Notes under the pieces: generated by a model
The model's input: the letters and a program-made list of their open reading frames with translations, nothing else
Databases searched by the model: none
Told to the model about the DNA's origin: nothing
Assembly (NCBI GenBank): GCA_036382775.1
Contig: DASVHD010000035.1
Coordinates: forward strand, 217,001 to 281,000
DNA length: 64,000 bases
Reading direction: 5' to 3'
From: a bacterium
GTDB lineage: Bacteria; Hydrothermota; Tepidihabitantia; SM23-42; JAOAFX01
Position numbers and translations under genes: made by a program
Shown here: piece by piece, positions 1-8,179 of the stretch
How the letters are laid out: every line of letters begins with the position of its first letter
Position numbering within the stretch: position 1 is the stretch's first letter

Positions 1-558
1 CGTCTTGCCGCGGACATTGAGATGAAGGCTGACCGGGGATTCGTTGGGAAACAGGTTCTCACGCACGTAATCGCCGATAATGCACACCATTCGGCGGTGC
101 GTGATATCGTCCTGGGTCAGCGGTCGGCCGGATACTACCGTGTAGTTAAGGACTTCAAAATAATCCTCAGTCGACCCGATGAATTCGATATTGTTAACCT
201 TCTTGTCCTTATAATAAAGCCAGGACACCTGCTGGTTCGCAAAAACCGGCGCCACTTTGCCGACGGAAGGCAGTTTCTTCAGGGCCTCCGCGTCCTCCAT
301 GGTGAGGTCTTTCCTTTTCTGTATTTCCTCGAAATCAGTGTGTCCCATCATGAAACTGTACTTCATCACGTAAATGACGTTAGAACCAAGCGAATTGATG
401 GACGACGCGACCGAACGGTTGAGTCCCTCGATCAGCGACAATATCGCGATCACGGTGGTCACGCCGATAATTATTCCCAGCGTCGTCAGGAAAGAACGCA
501 TGCGGTGGGTCTTGAATGTCTGCAGCGATAAGGCGATGGTCTGCAGGATATCGTTCAT
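1..558 (-). CDS. MacB-like ABC transporter permease, C-terminus cut by window edge
   Basis: Translating the minus strand from 558 gives an open frame of 186 codons that runs off the window. It opens with a short cytoplasmic segment, MNDILQTIALSLQTFKTHRM, and then a hydrophobic helix with LGIIIGVTTVIAIL. This is the first membrane segment and MacB periplasmic core start typical of MacB/FtsX-like permeases of macrolide and lipoprotein exporters. The start ATG overlaps the stop of the upstream ATPase gene as ATGA, so the two are translationally coupled. It would form the inner-membrane channel of the tripartite exporter encoded by the next three genes. The remaining membrane helices lie outside the window. 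Substrate unknown. Confidence 0.85.
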   Translation of the reverse strand, partial: MNDILQTIALSLQTFKTHRMRSFLTTLGIIIGVTTVIAILSLIEGLNRSVASSINSLGSNVIYVMKYSFMMGHTDFEEIQKRKDLTMEDAEALKKLPSVGKVAPVFANQQVSWLYYKDKKVNNIEFIGSTEDYFEVLNYTVVSGRPLTQDDITHRRMVCIIGDYVRENLFPNESPVSLHLNVRGKT

Positions 559-1232
559 GCGATCTTGCCGTCTCTCAAGGTCACGATCTTTTGGGCATGG
601 TTGCCCACCTGAAGGTCGTGCGTGACCAGCACGATCGTGTTGCCTTCTTTCACCAGGCTGTCAAACATGTCCATTATTTCCGAACCGGTACTGGAATCCA
701 GGTTGCCGGTCGGCTCATCGGCAAAGATGATCTTGGGATTGTTGATCAAGGCCCGCGCGATCGCCACCCGCTGGCATTCTCCGCCCGACAGTTCGTTCGG
801 ACGATGCGCCATCCGGTCGGCGAGTCCGACCTTGTCAAGCATTTCCCGGGCTTTTTCAAGACGCTCGCGCCGGCCCGCGCCCGCGTAGATGAGCGGCATG
901 GCGACGTTCTCCAGCGCGCTCAGGCGCGGCAACAGGCTGAAGTTCTGGAACACAAAACCGATGAACCGGTTCCGGATATGCGCCAGTTCGTTATCCGACA
1001 GCTTCGACACGAGTTTGTCGTCGAGGTAGTAGTCACCGGTCGTCGGCGTATCCAGGCAACCCAAGATGTGCACGAGCGTTGATTTCCCGGAGCCGGAAGG
1101 CCCCATGATCGAAAGGTAATCGTTCTGACGGATTTCGAAATCAATGCCATCCAATGCCCTTACCGCGACCTTGCCCCGCCAGTAAGTCTTGTGGACATCT
1201 TGTAGTTTGCAGAGCACTGCGTTAGCGGACAT
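555..1232 (-). CDS. ABC transporter ATP-binding protein (MacB/LolD type)
   Basis: This 225-residue ATPase carries Walker A GPSGSGKST, the Q-loop, signature LSGGE and Walker B IIFADEPTGNLD followed by the H-loop in LVTHD. The ADEPTGNLDS form is characteristic of the LolD/MacB/FtsE class that powers mechanotransmission exporters rather than classic import. It sits 14 bases downstream of the adaptor gene and overlaps the permease gene by 4 bases, so it is in the same operon. It should bind ATP at the cytoplasmic face and drive the permease. The family is clear; the transported substrate (macrolide, lipoprotein, peptide or lipid) cannot be told from sequence. Confidence 0.93.
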   Translation of the reverse strand: MSANAVLCKLQDVHKTYWRGKVAVRALDGIDFEIRQNDYLSIMGPSGSGKSTLVHILGCLDTPTTGDYYLDDKLVSKLSDNELAHIRNRFIGFVFQNFSLLPRLSALENVAMPLIYAGAGRRERLEKAREMLDKVGLADRMAHRPNELSGGECQRVAIARALINNPKIIFADEPTGNLDSSTGSEIMDMFDSLVKEGNTIVLVTHDLQVGNHAQKIVTLRDGKIA

Positions 1233-1246
1233 AAGCCGGCTTTTCG

Positions 1247-2389
1247 TTATGCGTGTTTTCGGACAAACCTGATCGCTGAACGTGTCCTCATCGATTGTTT
1301 TTCCTGCTCTCCGGACGAACGGACCTTGATCGGGTCACCGTCTTTGAGTTTTGACAGAACGCGAAATGGTCCGGTTATGACCGTGTCGCCTTCGGCCAGC
1401 CCTTCCAGGATCTCGGATTCGGTGTCGCTGGAAACACCGATCTTCACTTTTTCCAAATGAGCCTTGCCGCCATGGATGACAAAGGCGGTTTCGCTCAGCG
1501 TATCCTTGATCTTCCTGCTTCCGATCACCTGCACGGGCACAACAAGCACGTCGGTTAGGTGGTGCGTGATGATGCTGGCATTCACGTTCATGCCCGGTCT
1601 CAGGACCGGCGAGAAGTTAGCCATTTCGATCTCAACTTCAAAGTCGGTGGTCTTTTCGGTCGAGAGCTGTGTGGTCAGGGGCATAAGACCGACCCTTACG
1701 ACCTTGCCGTGAAAAGTTGAATCGGGCAGCGCGTCCGGCATGACATCCACTTCCTGCCCGACCGCGACCGACGGCACGTCTGTTTCATCGATCTTCACGA
1801 TCGCCAGCATCTTTGACAGATCGGCGATGGTGGCCAGGACCGTTCCCTGGTAGTTCATCGTTCCCATCACGGCCGTTTCTCCCTCCTCGATGTTTATCTT
1901 CATGATACGCCCCGAAATGGGCGCGTGGATCCTGGTCTTCTGATAGGTGTCCAGGGCTTGCTCGTACTGAGCCTGCGCCGACCCGTAAGCGAGCTGGGTC
2001 TGCTCGTACTCGCCTTTGGAGATCATCTCTTTTTCATACAGGACCTTGATCCGGCTGTAATCCTGGTCGGCTTGTTTACGCCGCGCCTCCGCCAGCTTGA
2101 AATTGGCGGCCGCCTGCACGTCATCAAATTGAATGATCAGGTCCCCCTGCTTGACGTAATCGCCTTCCTTGAAATATAATTTCTTGACCTTGGCGATTAT
2201 TTCAGCCGCGATATCGACCTGGGCTTTTGCCTTCAGCTCGCCGGATGCGGACACTTTTGTAACAACCTCGCCTTTCTTGACGACCGCCACCTCGATCTCC
2301 TTGCCTTTGCTGGCGCCACGCAAGTTCAAAACGACGATCAACGCGATCAGAACCACCGCCCCGACCACGATCAGTAGCTTTTTATTCAT
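1247..2389 (-). CDS. Periplasmic adaptor (membrane fusion protein, MacA/HlyD family)
   Basis: 380 residues. An N-terminal membrane anchor (about residues 4-24) is followed by the split biotinyl/lipoyl-like domain (KAKAQVDIAAEIIAKVKKL, with the second half at HAPISGRIMKI), a coiled-coil hairpin rich in Ala/Gln/Lys between the halves, and beta-barrel and membrane-proximal domains. The hairpin would contact the TolC-like protein while the membrane-proximal part docks on the permease. The C-terminus ends in a basic tail. The gene lies between the TolC-like gene and the ATPase gene, all on the minus strand. It matches the MacA/HlyD class of efflux adaptors. Confidence 0.92.
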   Translation of the reverse strand: MNKKLLIVVGAVVLIALIVVLNLRGASKGKEIEVAVVKKGEVVTKVSASGELKAKAQVDIAAEIIAKVKKLYFKEGDYVKQGDLIIQFDDVQAAANFKLAEARRKQADQDYSRIKVLYEKEMISKGEYEQTQLAYGSAQAQYEQALDTYQKTRIHAPISGRIMKINIEEGETAVMGTMNYQGTVLATIADLSKMLAIVKIDETDVPSVAVGQEVDVMPDALPDSTFHGKVVRVGLMPLTTQLSTEKTTDFEVEIEMANFSPVLRPGMNVNASIITHHLTDVLVVPVQVIGSRKIKDTLSETAFVIHGGKAHLEKVKIGVSSDTESEILEGLAEGDTVITGPFRVLSKLKDGDPIKVRSSGEQEKQSMRTRSAIRFVRKHA

Positions 2390-2437
2390 TAGCTGCTCCT
2401 TATCAAAACCATTATTGCCTGCCCGGCCAAACGTGCA

Positions 2438-3673
2438 TCACCGCTCCTGTTCGCCGATCAGATAGGATAAATTCGCCCTTTGCACGTAATAATCGGTCAA
2501 TGATTGAACATAGGTCACCCGTGCATCGTATCCGCTGGACTCGATCGTCAACAAATCGAGCAGTGACAGCGCGCCCAAAGCATACCGCTCAGCCGCGATC
2601 TTTGCCGCCTCATCCGTAGCTTCATAGCTTTTTTTAGCAAACTGCAGACGGTCGTACGATTCTTGCAGTGAAAAATATGCGGTCCGCAGTGATTTTTTAG
2701 CTTCCATTATCGTCCGGACCCGGGCGTAACTTTTCTGACGCGCATCAGCTCGCGCATTCAGGACCTTGAAGATCAATCCTTTCAGTTCAAAGATCGGCAA
2801 GGCTACGGAAAAACCGTAGTTCGTCGCCGCGCGGTCGCTGAAGTACTCAAAATCGAACTTGAACGAATCGGCATAGAGGGTTTTTGAGTAGAAAAAAGAT
2901 ATTCGCGGCATGAAAGACAGGTATGATGCGTACAGGTTAAGACGGGAGATGCGCTGCACCTGGTCTGCGACCCGGATCGAGTAATTCACCCTTTCCAGCA
3001 GGGCAAGCAGGGAATCGATATCCATGAAAACCACCGAATCGGGTTCGGTTATTGAGTCCACGGGCACGTAAATCCGGTCGGCGCCCAGCAGCGTCTTGAG
3101 CTCTTCCCGGGCAGTAGCTTCCATGGTCTTCGCCCGCGCCTGGTCTTGCAGTGTGCGCAGTCGAAAAACCTCGGCCTGGAGCATTTCCAGCCGGGACGCT
3201 GAACCAAGATCCAGCTTGGTCTTCACCAGGTCATAGTTCTTCTGAGCCCGCTCGATCGCGACCGTCGATGACCGCACGAGTTCCCGTCCGTTTATGAGAT
3301 TGTAATAAGCGGTCTTGATCCGCAGGATCAGTCCGGCAACGTCGGATCGGTGCTGGATCTTACTTCCGGTAAGCTGTCCGCCGGCGACGAAGATCGAGCT
3401 TATGATGTCCAGATCGAATACCGGCAGCGTGGCATTCAGGGCATTGGTGCATTGAGATGTTTCAACATCGTTCAATTCATTGGTCGACATGGTCGTGGTT
3501 GCGGACAGAGTAGGAAGGATGTTAAAAAGACTTTGGTAGAATTGTATCCGCGCTTTTGTCACAGACAACTGCGATTCAAAATAAGCAGGGCTGTTCATAA
3601 ATGCGCGTTCGATGGCATCCTGCATGGTTATCGAATCAACCTGAACCTGGGTCAGCAATATGATCAGTAGCAT
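2438..3673 (-). CDS. TolC-like outer membrane efflux protein
   Basis: 411 residues with a short N-terminal hydrophobic segment and two similar halves rich in long amphipathic helices. Halves begin at about residues 17 (TMQDAIERAFMNSPAYFES) and 220, the arrangement of the OEP/TolC family in which three subunits make a beta-barrel plus periplasmic alpha-tunnel. It is the first gene of the four-gene exporter unit (TolC-like, adaptor, ATPase, permease). No good ribosome site is visible just upstream of the ATG, and the Yip1-family gene ends only 30 bases before it, so it may be co-transcribed with that gene. The protein is shorter than E. coli TolC but normal for the family. Confidence 0.88.
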   Translation of the reverse strand: MLLIILLTQVQVDSITMQDAIERAFMNSPAYFESQLSVTKARIQFYQSLFNILPTLSATTTMSTNELNDVETSQCTNALNATLPVFDLDIISSIFVAGGQLTGSKIQHRSDVAGLILRIKTAYYNLINGRELVRSSTVAIERAQKNYDLVKTKLDLGSASRLEMLQAEVFRLRTLQDQARAKTMEATAREELKTLLGADRIYVPVDSITEPDSVVFMDIDSLLALLERVNYSIRVADQVQRISRLNLYASYLSFMPRISFFYSKTLYADSFKFDFEYFSDRAATNYGFSVALPIFELKGLIFKVLNARADARQKSYARVRTIMEAKKSLRTAYFSLQESYDRLQFAKKSYEATDEAAKIAAERYALGALSLLDLLTIESSGYDARVTYVQSLTDYYVQRANLSYLIGEQER

Positions 3674-3702
3674 ACGGATTTACGTTGAAAAAACTTGTTG
3701 TC

Positions 3703-4371
3703 CTAGGCTGGACGGCCGCCCAGGCCTCCAAGGGCGGCACCGATGAAGATCGATACTAAGAGGATCAGAAATATAAGGATGAACGCGTTTTTCTTCGATA
3801 GATTATTGGTTATACTGATCCCCAGCGCCACCAGGGCCATTTCCCATATGACAAACCCGTCAAAACCGGCAAGTACGCGGTAGGCAAATGAACCTTTGTC
3901 CATACCCGGAACGATCAATGCCAGGGAAGCCGAAACATACAGGGATTTCGTAAGTAAAATAAGGATTATCCTGATGATCGTGCTGGGGATGCGAACCAGC
4001 GCGGCATGGCTCACTACGGAAAAAACCGTTTTGAATGAACTCATTCCGCCGAAAACCGGTATCAGCACGTTGATCAAAAGGCTGAATATCAACAGAATGA
4101 CTACCGTTATAATGACCGCGAACACTCCGCCCAATACCGCCGCGATAGGTCCACCGATAAATTGTTTCGCCTGTTCGATCTGCTCGTCGGACATACCGCG
4201 TTCCCGCATCGCTTCTTCTTGTTGGGTAAGCGCTGTGTCCTTGGTTAAAAAGACAGTAATTACGGCTGAAAGCACAATGACCACTAAAACTATGATCAGG
4301 GGTTTTATCCATTTCGGTTTTTCCTTCAATTTTTCAAAAACTTTTATTGGTGAAAAAAAGATATCTAACAT
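3703..4371 (-). CDS. Yip1-family multi-pass membrane protein
   Basis: 222 residues. It starts MLDIFFSPIKVFEKLKEKP, the signature opening of bacterial Yip1-domain proteins (a SP..VFE.L...P motif before the first helix), followed by about five hydrophobic segments (near residues 25-45, 75-105, 115-140, 145-165, 195-215). Function in bacteria is not established. The start ATG lies 5 bases after a -10 box, predicting a leaderless mRNA. A second, divergent member of the family is at 35179-35772, and both share the same 12-base sequence at their -35 region. Downstream is the TolC-like exporter operon. Confidence 0.8.
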   Translation of the reverse strand: MLDIFFSPIKVFEKLKEKPKWIKPLIIVLVVIVLSAVITVFLTKDTALTQQEEAMRERGMSDEQIEQAKQFIGGPIAAVLGGVFAVIITVVILLIFSLLINVLIPVFGGMSSFKTVFSVVSHAALVRIPSTIIRIILILLTKSLYVSASLALIVPGMDKGSFAYRVLAGFDGFVIWEMALVALGISITNNLSKKNAFILIFLILLVSIFIGAALGGLGGRPA

Positions 4372-4376
4372 TCAGT

Positions 4377-4404
4377 ATTTTAACCAATAATGACCGCGTG
4401 TCAA
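4377..4404 (-). promoter_or_regulatory. Leaderless promoter of the Yip1 gene
   Basis: On the minus strand a -35 TTGACA (4404-4399) and -10 TAAAAT (4382-4377) are separated by 16 bp. Only 5 bases separate the -10 box from the ATG at 4371, so transcription should begin at or next to the start codon. Its -35 box is part of a back-to-back arrangement with the promoter of rfbD. Confidence 0.75.
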
Positions 4405-4409
4405 CCCCG

Positions 4410-4437
4410 TTGACACTGTGATTTTAAGGCATATAAT
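4410..4437 (+). promoter_or_regulatory. Leaderless promoter of rfbD
   Basis: Consensus -35 TTGACA (4410-4415) and consensus -10 TATAAT (4432-4437), spacer 16 bp. The GTG start of rfbD at 4443 follows after 5 bases and no Shine-Dalgarno sequence fits in between. The two divergent -35 boxes form a perfect inverted repeat, GTGTCAAC-CCC-GTTGACAC, at 4398-4416. Confidence 0.8.
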
Positions 4438-4442
4438 AACGC

Positions 4443-5297
4443 GTGAAGGTGTTCATAACCGGAGCCGATGGCGCGCTGGGGCAGGAAATGCAGAACATCC
4501 TAAGGGCCGAAAAAGTTAATTTCCTGCCCACGGACATCAATCAGCTCGACATTACTTATTTTAAGAAAGTCAATGAATCGGTCATGGCTTACCGGCCTGA
4601 CGTCATAATCCATTGTGCCGCAATAAGCGACGTCGACGAGTGCGAAAAAACCAAAGATCTGGCATACCGGATCAATGTTCTGGGCACGCTCGGACTGGCG
4701 ATCATAGCAAACAAGATCGATGCTAAGATCGCATATATAAGTACGAATTTCGTCTTTGACGGTAAAGCCGAACAGGCCTATGGCGAATATGACACGGCGA
4801 ACCCCATAAACGAATACGGCCGGACAAAATATCTGGGGGAACAGTGCGTGCGCGACACCTGTGAAAAATACTTTATTATCCGTACCGCCTGGCTCTTTGG
4901 GTTCAATTCCAAGACGTTCGTTTCCAAATTCCTGCAATCAAAGACAAAGCCCTCGTACCTCGACGTTATTTGCGATCAGACCGGTTCTTTTACATATATC
5001 CCGGACCTTGCACGAACGATCCTGTCGCTGATCGTATCAGACCATTATGGCCTTTATCATATCGTGAACTCAGGGCTAGGTACATGGCTCGATTTCATGC
5101 TCCGGGCCAAAGAACTCATGCGGTTCAACACCGAGATCAGACCTGTAAAAACCGAGGAACTCGACCTTGCCGCGCCGCGTCCGAGGTTTGCCGCGCTGGC
5201 GTCAAAAAATTATGAATTTTTATTCGAAAAAAAATTAAGGGTATGGACCGATGCTTTAGCGGATTTCATAAAGTCAATTCAAGGGCCGGGCAAATAA
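4443..5297 (+). CDS. rfbD: dTDP-4-dehydrorhamnose reductase
   Basis: 284 residues of the extended short-chain dehydrogenase fold. It has the Rossmann motif VFITGADGALGQ at the N-terminus, DVIIHCAAISDVDECE (the RmlD nucleotide-binding/substrate region), and the catalytic Y-x3-K in EYGRTKYLGE. It reduces dTDP-4-dehydro-L-rhamnose to dTDP-L-rhamnose with NAD(P)H, the last step of the pathway. It uses a GTG start placed 5 bases after a consensus -10 box. rfbA follows 70 bases later under its own promoter; rfbC and rfbB complete the pathway. The product would feed cell-surface polysaccharide. Confidence 0.93.
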   Translation: MKVFITGADGALGQEMQNILRAEKVNFLPTDINQLDITYFKKVNESVMAYRPDVIIHCAAISDVDECEKTKDLAYRINVLGTLGLAIIANKIDAKIAYISTNFVFDGKAEQAYGEYDTANPINEYGRTKYLGEQCVRDTCEKYFIIRTAWLFGFNSKTFVSKFLQSKTKPSYLDVICDQTGSFTYIPDLARTILSLIVSDHYGLYHIVNSGLGTWLDFMLRAKELMRFNTEIRPVKTEELDLAAPRPRFAALASKNYEFLFEKKLRVWTDALADFIKSIQGPGK

Positions 5298-5332
5298 TGA
5301 AGGCGGCGCTGTTCTCAGAAAGTCATGAAATA

Positions 5333-5360
5333 TTGACTTTCCTCCAACAATCAATATAAT
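5333..5360 (+). promoter_or_regulatory. Leaderless promoter of rfbA
   Basis: -35 TTGACT (5333-5338) and -10 TATAAT (5355-5360) with a 16 bp spacer. The ATG of rfbA is 7 bases after the -10 box, leaving no room for a ribosome-binding site. Confidence 0.78.
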
Positions 5361-5367
5361 TCACGGT

Positions 5368-6435
5368 ATGAAAGGCCTCATCCTTGCCGGCGGTTTTGGA
5401 ACGCGTCTGCGGCCTTTAACATATACCGGGGCAAAACAGCTTATACCGGTAGCCAACAAACCGATAATCATCTACGGTATTGAAGCCCTGGCCCGGGCCG
5501 GTATCAAGGACATTGGCGTTGTCGTGGGTGAAACTGCCGCCGAAGTACAAGCGGCCCTGGGCAATGGCGATCTTTTCAATATCAGGATCACCTATATCCG
5601 CCAGGAGGCGCCGCTGGGCCTGGCGCACGCCATAAAGATCTCCCAAAAATTTTTAGGCAATGATCCTTTTATCATGTACCTTGGCGATAATCTGCTAAAA
5701 CAGGATCTCGCCGAACTGATCACTAAATTCAACAACATGAAATCTGATGCCTTGATCCTGCTGACCGAGGTGCCTAATCCCCAGCAATTCGGGGTCGCAG
5801 TCATCGACAAAAACGGGAAGGTGATAAAACTCATTGAAAAACCCAAGGAACCGCCTTCAAACTATGCTCTCGTCGGTGTCTATTTGTTCAATACCACCAT
5901 ATATAAGGCGATCGACAATATTAAACCGTCATTGCGCAATGAACTGGAAATAACCGACGCCATCCAGTGGCTTCTGGAGAACAAATACAATGTCGCTTCC
6001 GACATTGTGAAGGGCTGGTGGAAGGACACGGGTAAGCCCGAGGACATTATTGAAGCGAACCTCCTGGTCCTGGAATCGATCGAACCTCTCAACGAGGGTG
6101 TAAGCGTTGATTCGGTCATCAACGGACGCGTCCGTATCGAAAAAGGCGCCCGGATCGAAAAGAGCGTGATCCGGGGACCGGTGATCATAGGCCAGGGAGC
6201 GCGCATTATCAATTCCTTCATCGGTCCTTTTTCATCGATCGGGAATAATGCCATTATCGAAAACTCAGAGATCGAATGCAGCGTGGTCATGGAGGGCGCG
6301 AAGATCAAGGATATCGAAAAAAGGATCGACCGCTCGATCATCGGCAAGAACGTCGAGATCAGCCAGGTGGACCAATCGCCGCGCACCTATAAATTCATAG
6401 TGGGCGATCAGAGCAACATTGAACTGGTGAAGTAA
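5368..6435 (+). CDS. rfbA: Glucose-1-phosphate thymidylyltransferase, long form
   Basis: 355 residues. The N-terminal nucleotidyltransferase domain starts with MKGLILAGGFGTRLRPLTYT, the sugar-nucleotide pyrophosphorylase signature, and contains the metal-binding YLGDNLL motif. A C-terminal extension from about residue 250 shows hexapeptide-like periodicity (repeated I/V at six-residue steps, for example VIIGQGARIINSFIG), which predicts a left-handed beta-helix. The long, helix-bearing version differs from the roughly 290-residue enterobacterial RmlA. It makes dTDP-glucose from dTTP and glucose-1-phosphate, the first step of dTDP-rhamnose synthesis. The start is fixed by the leaderless promoter. 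Confidence 0.93.
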   Translation: MKGLILAGGFGTRLRPLTYTGAKQLIPVANKPIIIYGIEALARAGIKDIGVVVGETAAEVQAALGNGDLFNIRITYIRQEAPLGLAHAIKISQKFLGNDPFIMYLGDNLLKQDLAELITKFNNMKSDALILLTEVPNPQQFGVAVIDKNGKVIKLIEKPKEPPSNYALVGVYLFNTTIYKAIDNIKPSLRNELEITDAIQWLLENKYNVASDIVKGWWKDTGKPEDIIEANLLVLESIEPLNEGVSVDSVINGRVRIEKGARIEKSVIRGPVIIGQGARIINSFIGPFSSIGNNAIIENSEIECSVVMEGAKIKDIEKRIDRSIIGKNVEISQVDQSPRTYKFIVGDQSNIELVK

Positions 6436-6450
6436 AGGAAGGAATAGACG

Positions 6451-7449
6451 ATGGATTTCGCAACCAGGGTGTTTGCCAGGAAGCTCTCAGGTATCTTGTT
6501 TGTTATCGTCGCGACCATATTCCTGCCGGTTTCGCTTATTTCCGGAGAAGATGGAGAAGAGACCGTGAAACCGGTCGACGTATATGTGGGTGTTTATGTT
6601 AACCAGATCTTCGATGTGAGCCTCAAGGATAATAAATTCTCGGTTGATTTTTATGTCTGGTTCCGCTGGATCGGGGACAGCGTAAACCCGGTCGAAAGTT
6701 TTGAGGTAGTCAACGGCCGGATGGATTCAAAAAATGGCGTTTACGAGGATGAAATAAAAGGTTACCAGTATGCCAGCTGCCGGGTCGTCGCCACCATGAC
6801 CAAGTTCTGGGATATTTCAAAATTCCCCCTTGATGATCACATCATGACGATCGAGATCGAGGATAACGAAAACGAGGATTTCAAGCTGACGTACATTCCC
6901 GATACCGGGAATTGCGGCATCAATCCCCAGGTGGAAGTACCGGGCTGGAAGGTATCCACCGCCAGCGCCAGCGTTGTCGGCCATTCTTATCAGACGAACT
7001 ATGGCGATATCTCGCTGCCGAGCAACAATGAATCCGTCTATTCCCGTTTCATATATTCCATCGCGGTGGTGCGGCCAGGCTACGGTTATTTTTTCAAGCT
7101 GTTCTTTGGGGTTTTTATCGCGGCCATGATCGCCTTCTTGACGTTCTTTATAAAACCCACTGACCTTGACCCGCGCTTCGGGCTCGGGGTCGGAGCGATA
7201 TTCGCCGCCGTGGCCAGCGAATACGTGATCGCCTCCGCATTGCCCGATACAAATCTCATAACGATGGCGGACAAGCTGCACATCCTGGCGTTCATTTTCA
7301 TCTTTCTTTCCATCGCCGAATCGGTCCTGTCACTCAGGCTTTTCTCAACCGACCGGGAAGGACTGTCAAAGAACCTGGATAAAACATGCTTCATTGTCTT
7401 CATGGCCGTTTACATAATCCTGAGTTTCTTGTTGATTGTACTGCGGTGA
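6451..7449 (+). CDS. Pentameric ligand-gated ion channel homologue (Cys-loop family, prokaryotic type)
   Basis: 332 residues. A signal peptide (about 1-32) is followed by a beta-rich extracellular domain with the family WFRW motif (70-73) and the loop motif WDISKFPLDDH (120-130), which is the cysteine-less prokaryotic version of the Cys-loop with its conserved F-P-x-D. Four membrane helices follow: M1 about 211-234, pore-lining M2 about 243-264, M3 about 270-297, and M4 about 312-331, with only a short M3-M4 loop as in GLIC and ELIC. This is the family of nicotinic, GABA and bacterial channels. It has an AAAGGAAGG-like ribosome site and sits 15 bases after rfbA, so it should be co-transcribed with rhamnose genes. 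Ligand and ion selectivity are unknown. Confidence 0.88.
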   Translation: MDFATRVFARKLSGILFVIVATIFLPVSLISGEDGEETVKPVDVYVGVYVNQIFDVSLKDNKFSVDFYVWFRWIGDSVNPVESFEVVNGRMDSKNGVYEDEIKGYQYASCRVVATMTKFWDISKFPLDDHIMTIEIEDNENEDFKLTYIPDTGNCGINPQVEVPGWKVSTASASVVGHSYQTNYGDISLPSNNESVYSRFIYSIAVVRPGYGYFFKLFFGVFIAAMIAFLTFFIKPTDLDPRFGLGVGAIFAAVASEYVIASALPDTNLITMADKLHILAFIFIFLSIAESVLSLRLFSTDREGLSKNLDKTCFIVFMAVYIILSFLLIVLR

Positions 7450-7492
7450 TGAGTACACATGAGAAAGGGAATATTATCAGGCAGGTAATAAC

Positions 7493-7963
7493 ATGAAAAA
7501 GAAATCGATCATTGATGGCGTCACGGTTAAAAGCCTGCGCTTGATCCCGGATGAACGGGGACGGCTCATGGAGATCTTGCGCCGTGACGATGAACTGTTC
7601 GAGAAATTCGGCCAGGTCTACATGACGACCGCGTACCCGGGCGTGGTCAAAGCCTGGCACTATCACAAGCTCCAGAACGATAACATGACGGTGGTCAAAG
7701 GCATGGCCAAGATCGTGCTCTACGACAACCGGCCCAAAAGTCCGACCAAGGGCGTGATCAATGAATTTTTCGCAGGCGATGACAATCACGTCCTGATCCA
7801 CATCCCGAAACTCATCTGGCATGGTTTCAAGTGCATCAGCAACAAGGAATGCATCATCGTCAACACGGTCACCGAATGCTATGATTATGAAAAACCCGAT
7901 GAATACCGCAAACACCCTCACGATTCCGACATTCCGTACGACTGGAACAGAAAAGATGGCTAG
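7493..7963 (+). CDS. rfbC: dTDP-4-dehydrorhamnose 3,5-epimerase
   Basis: 156 residues with the cupin-like RmlC fold. It contains DERGRLMEILRRDDELFEKF near the N-terminus (the RmlC opening D-x-RG), YPGVVKAWHYHKLQ around the catalytic histidine, the later PKLIWHGF, and a C-terminal tail with the conserved tyrosine region. It epimerises C3 and C5 of dTDP-4-dehydro-6-deoxy-glucose. It is shorter than the roughly 180-residue E. coli enzyme, within the range of short family members. It lies downstream of the ion-channel gene (43-base gap) and upstream of rfbB. Confidence 0.88.
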   Translation: MKKKSIIDGVTVKSLRLIPDERGRLMEILRRDDELFEKFGQVYMTTAYPGVVKAWHYHKLQNDNMTVVKGMAKIVLYDNRPKSPTKGVINEFFAGDDNHVLIHIPKLIWHGFKCISNKECIIVNTVTECYDYEKPDEYRKHPHDSDIPYDWNRKDG

Positions 7964-8179
7964 ACCATCAATTTCTAAATCCGAATTTCTAATTTCTAAA
8001 CAAATCCAAATTTTTCTAATTCAAAATCCAAAACAAAAAAATCCGTTTTTTGAAAATTTGAATTTTATATTTAGATATTGTTTATGTCTCATGCTGAGTA
8101 TTCGACACGAAGCGGGATTTCGGATTTTGAAATTAGAATTTAATACGGAGACGTCAGGTCGACGAAGGATTACAGCACT
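7964..8179 (+). repeat. AT-rich low-complexity intergenic repeat
   Basis: The stretch 7972-8150 is built of degenerate words such as AATTTCTAA, AAATCCAAA and AATTTGAAT, repeated in both orientations (for example near 7972-8050 and at 8122-8145). No gene is visible. This kind of word-repeat spacer differs from the word used at other loci in this window. A GAAGGATT upstream of 8180 may serve as the rfbB ribosome site. Confidence 0.55.

Noticed and set aside
22-1082. Plus-strand open frames over the ABC exporter genes
   Set aside because: They are antisense shadows of the strongly supported ATPase and permease genes.
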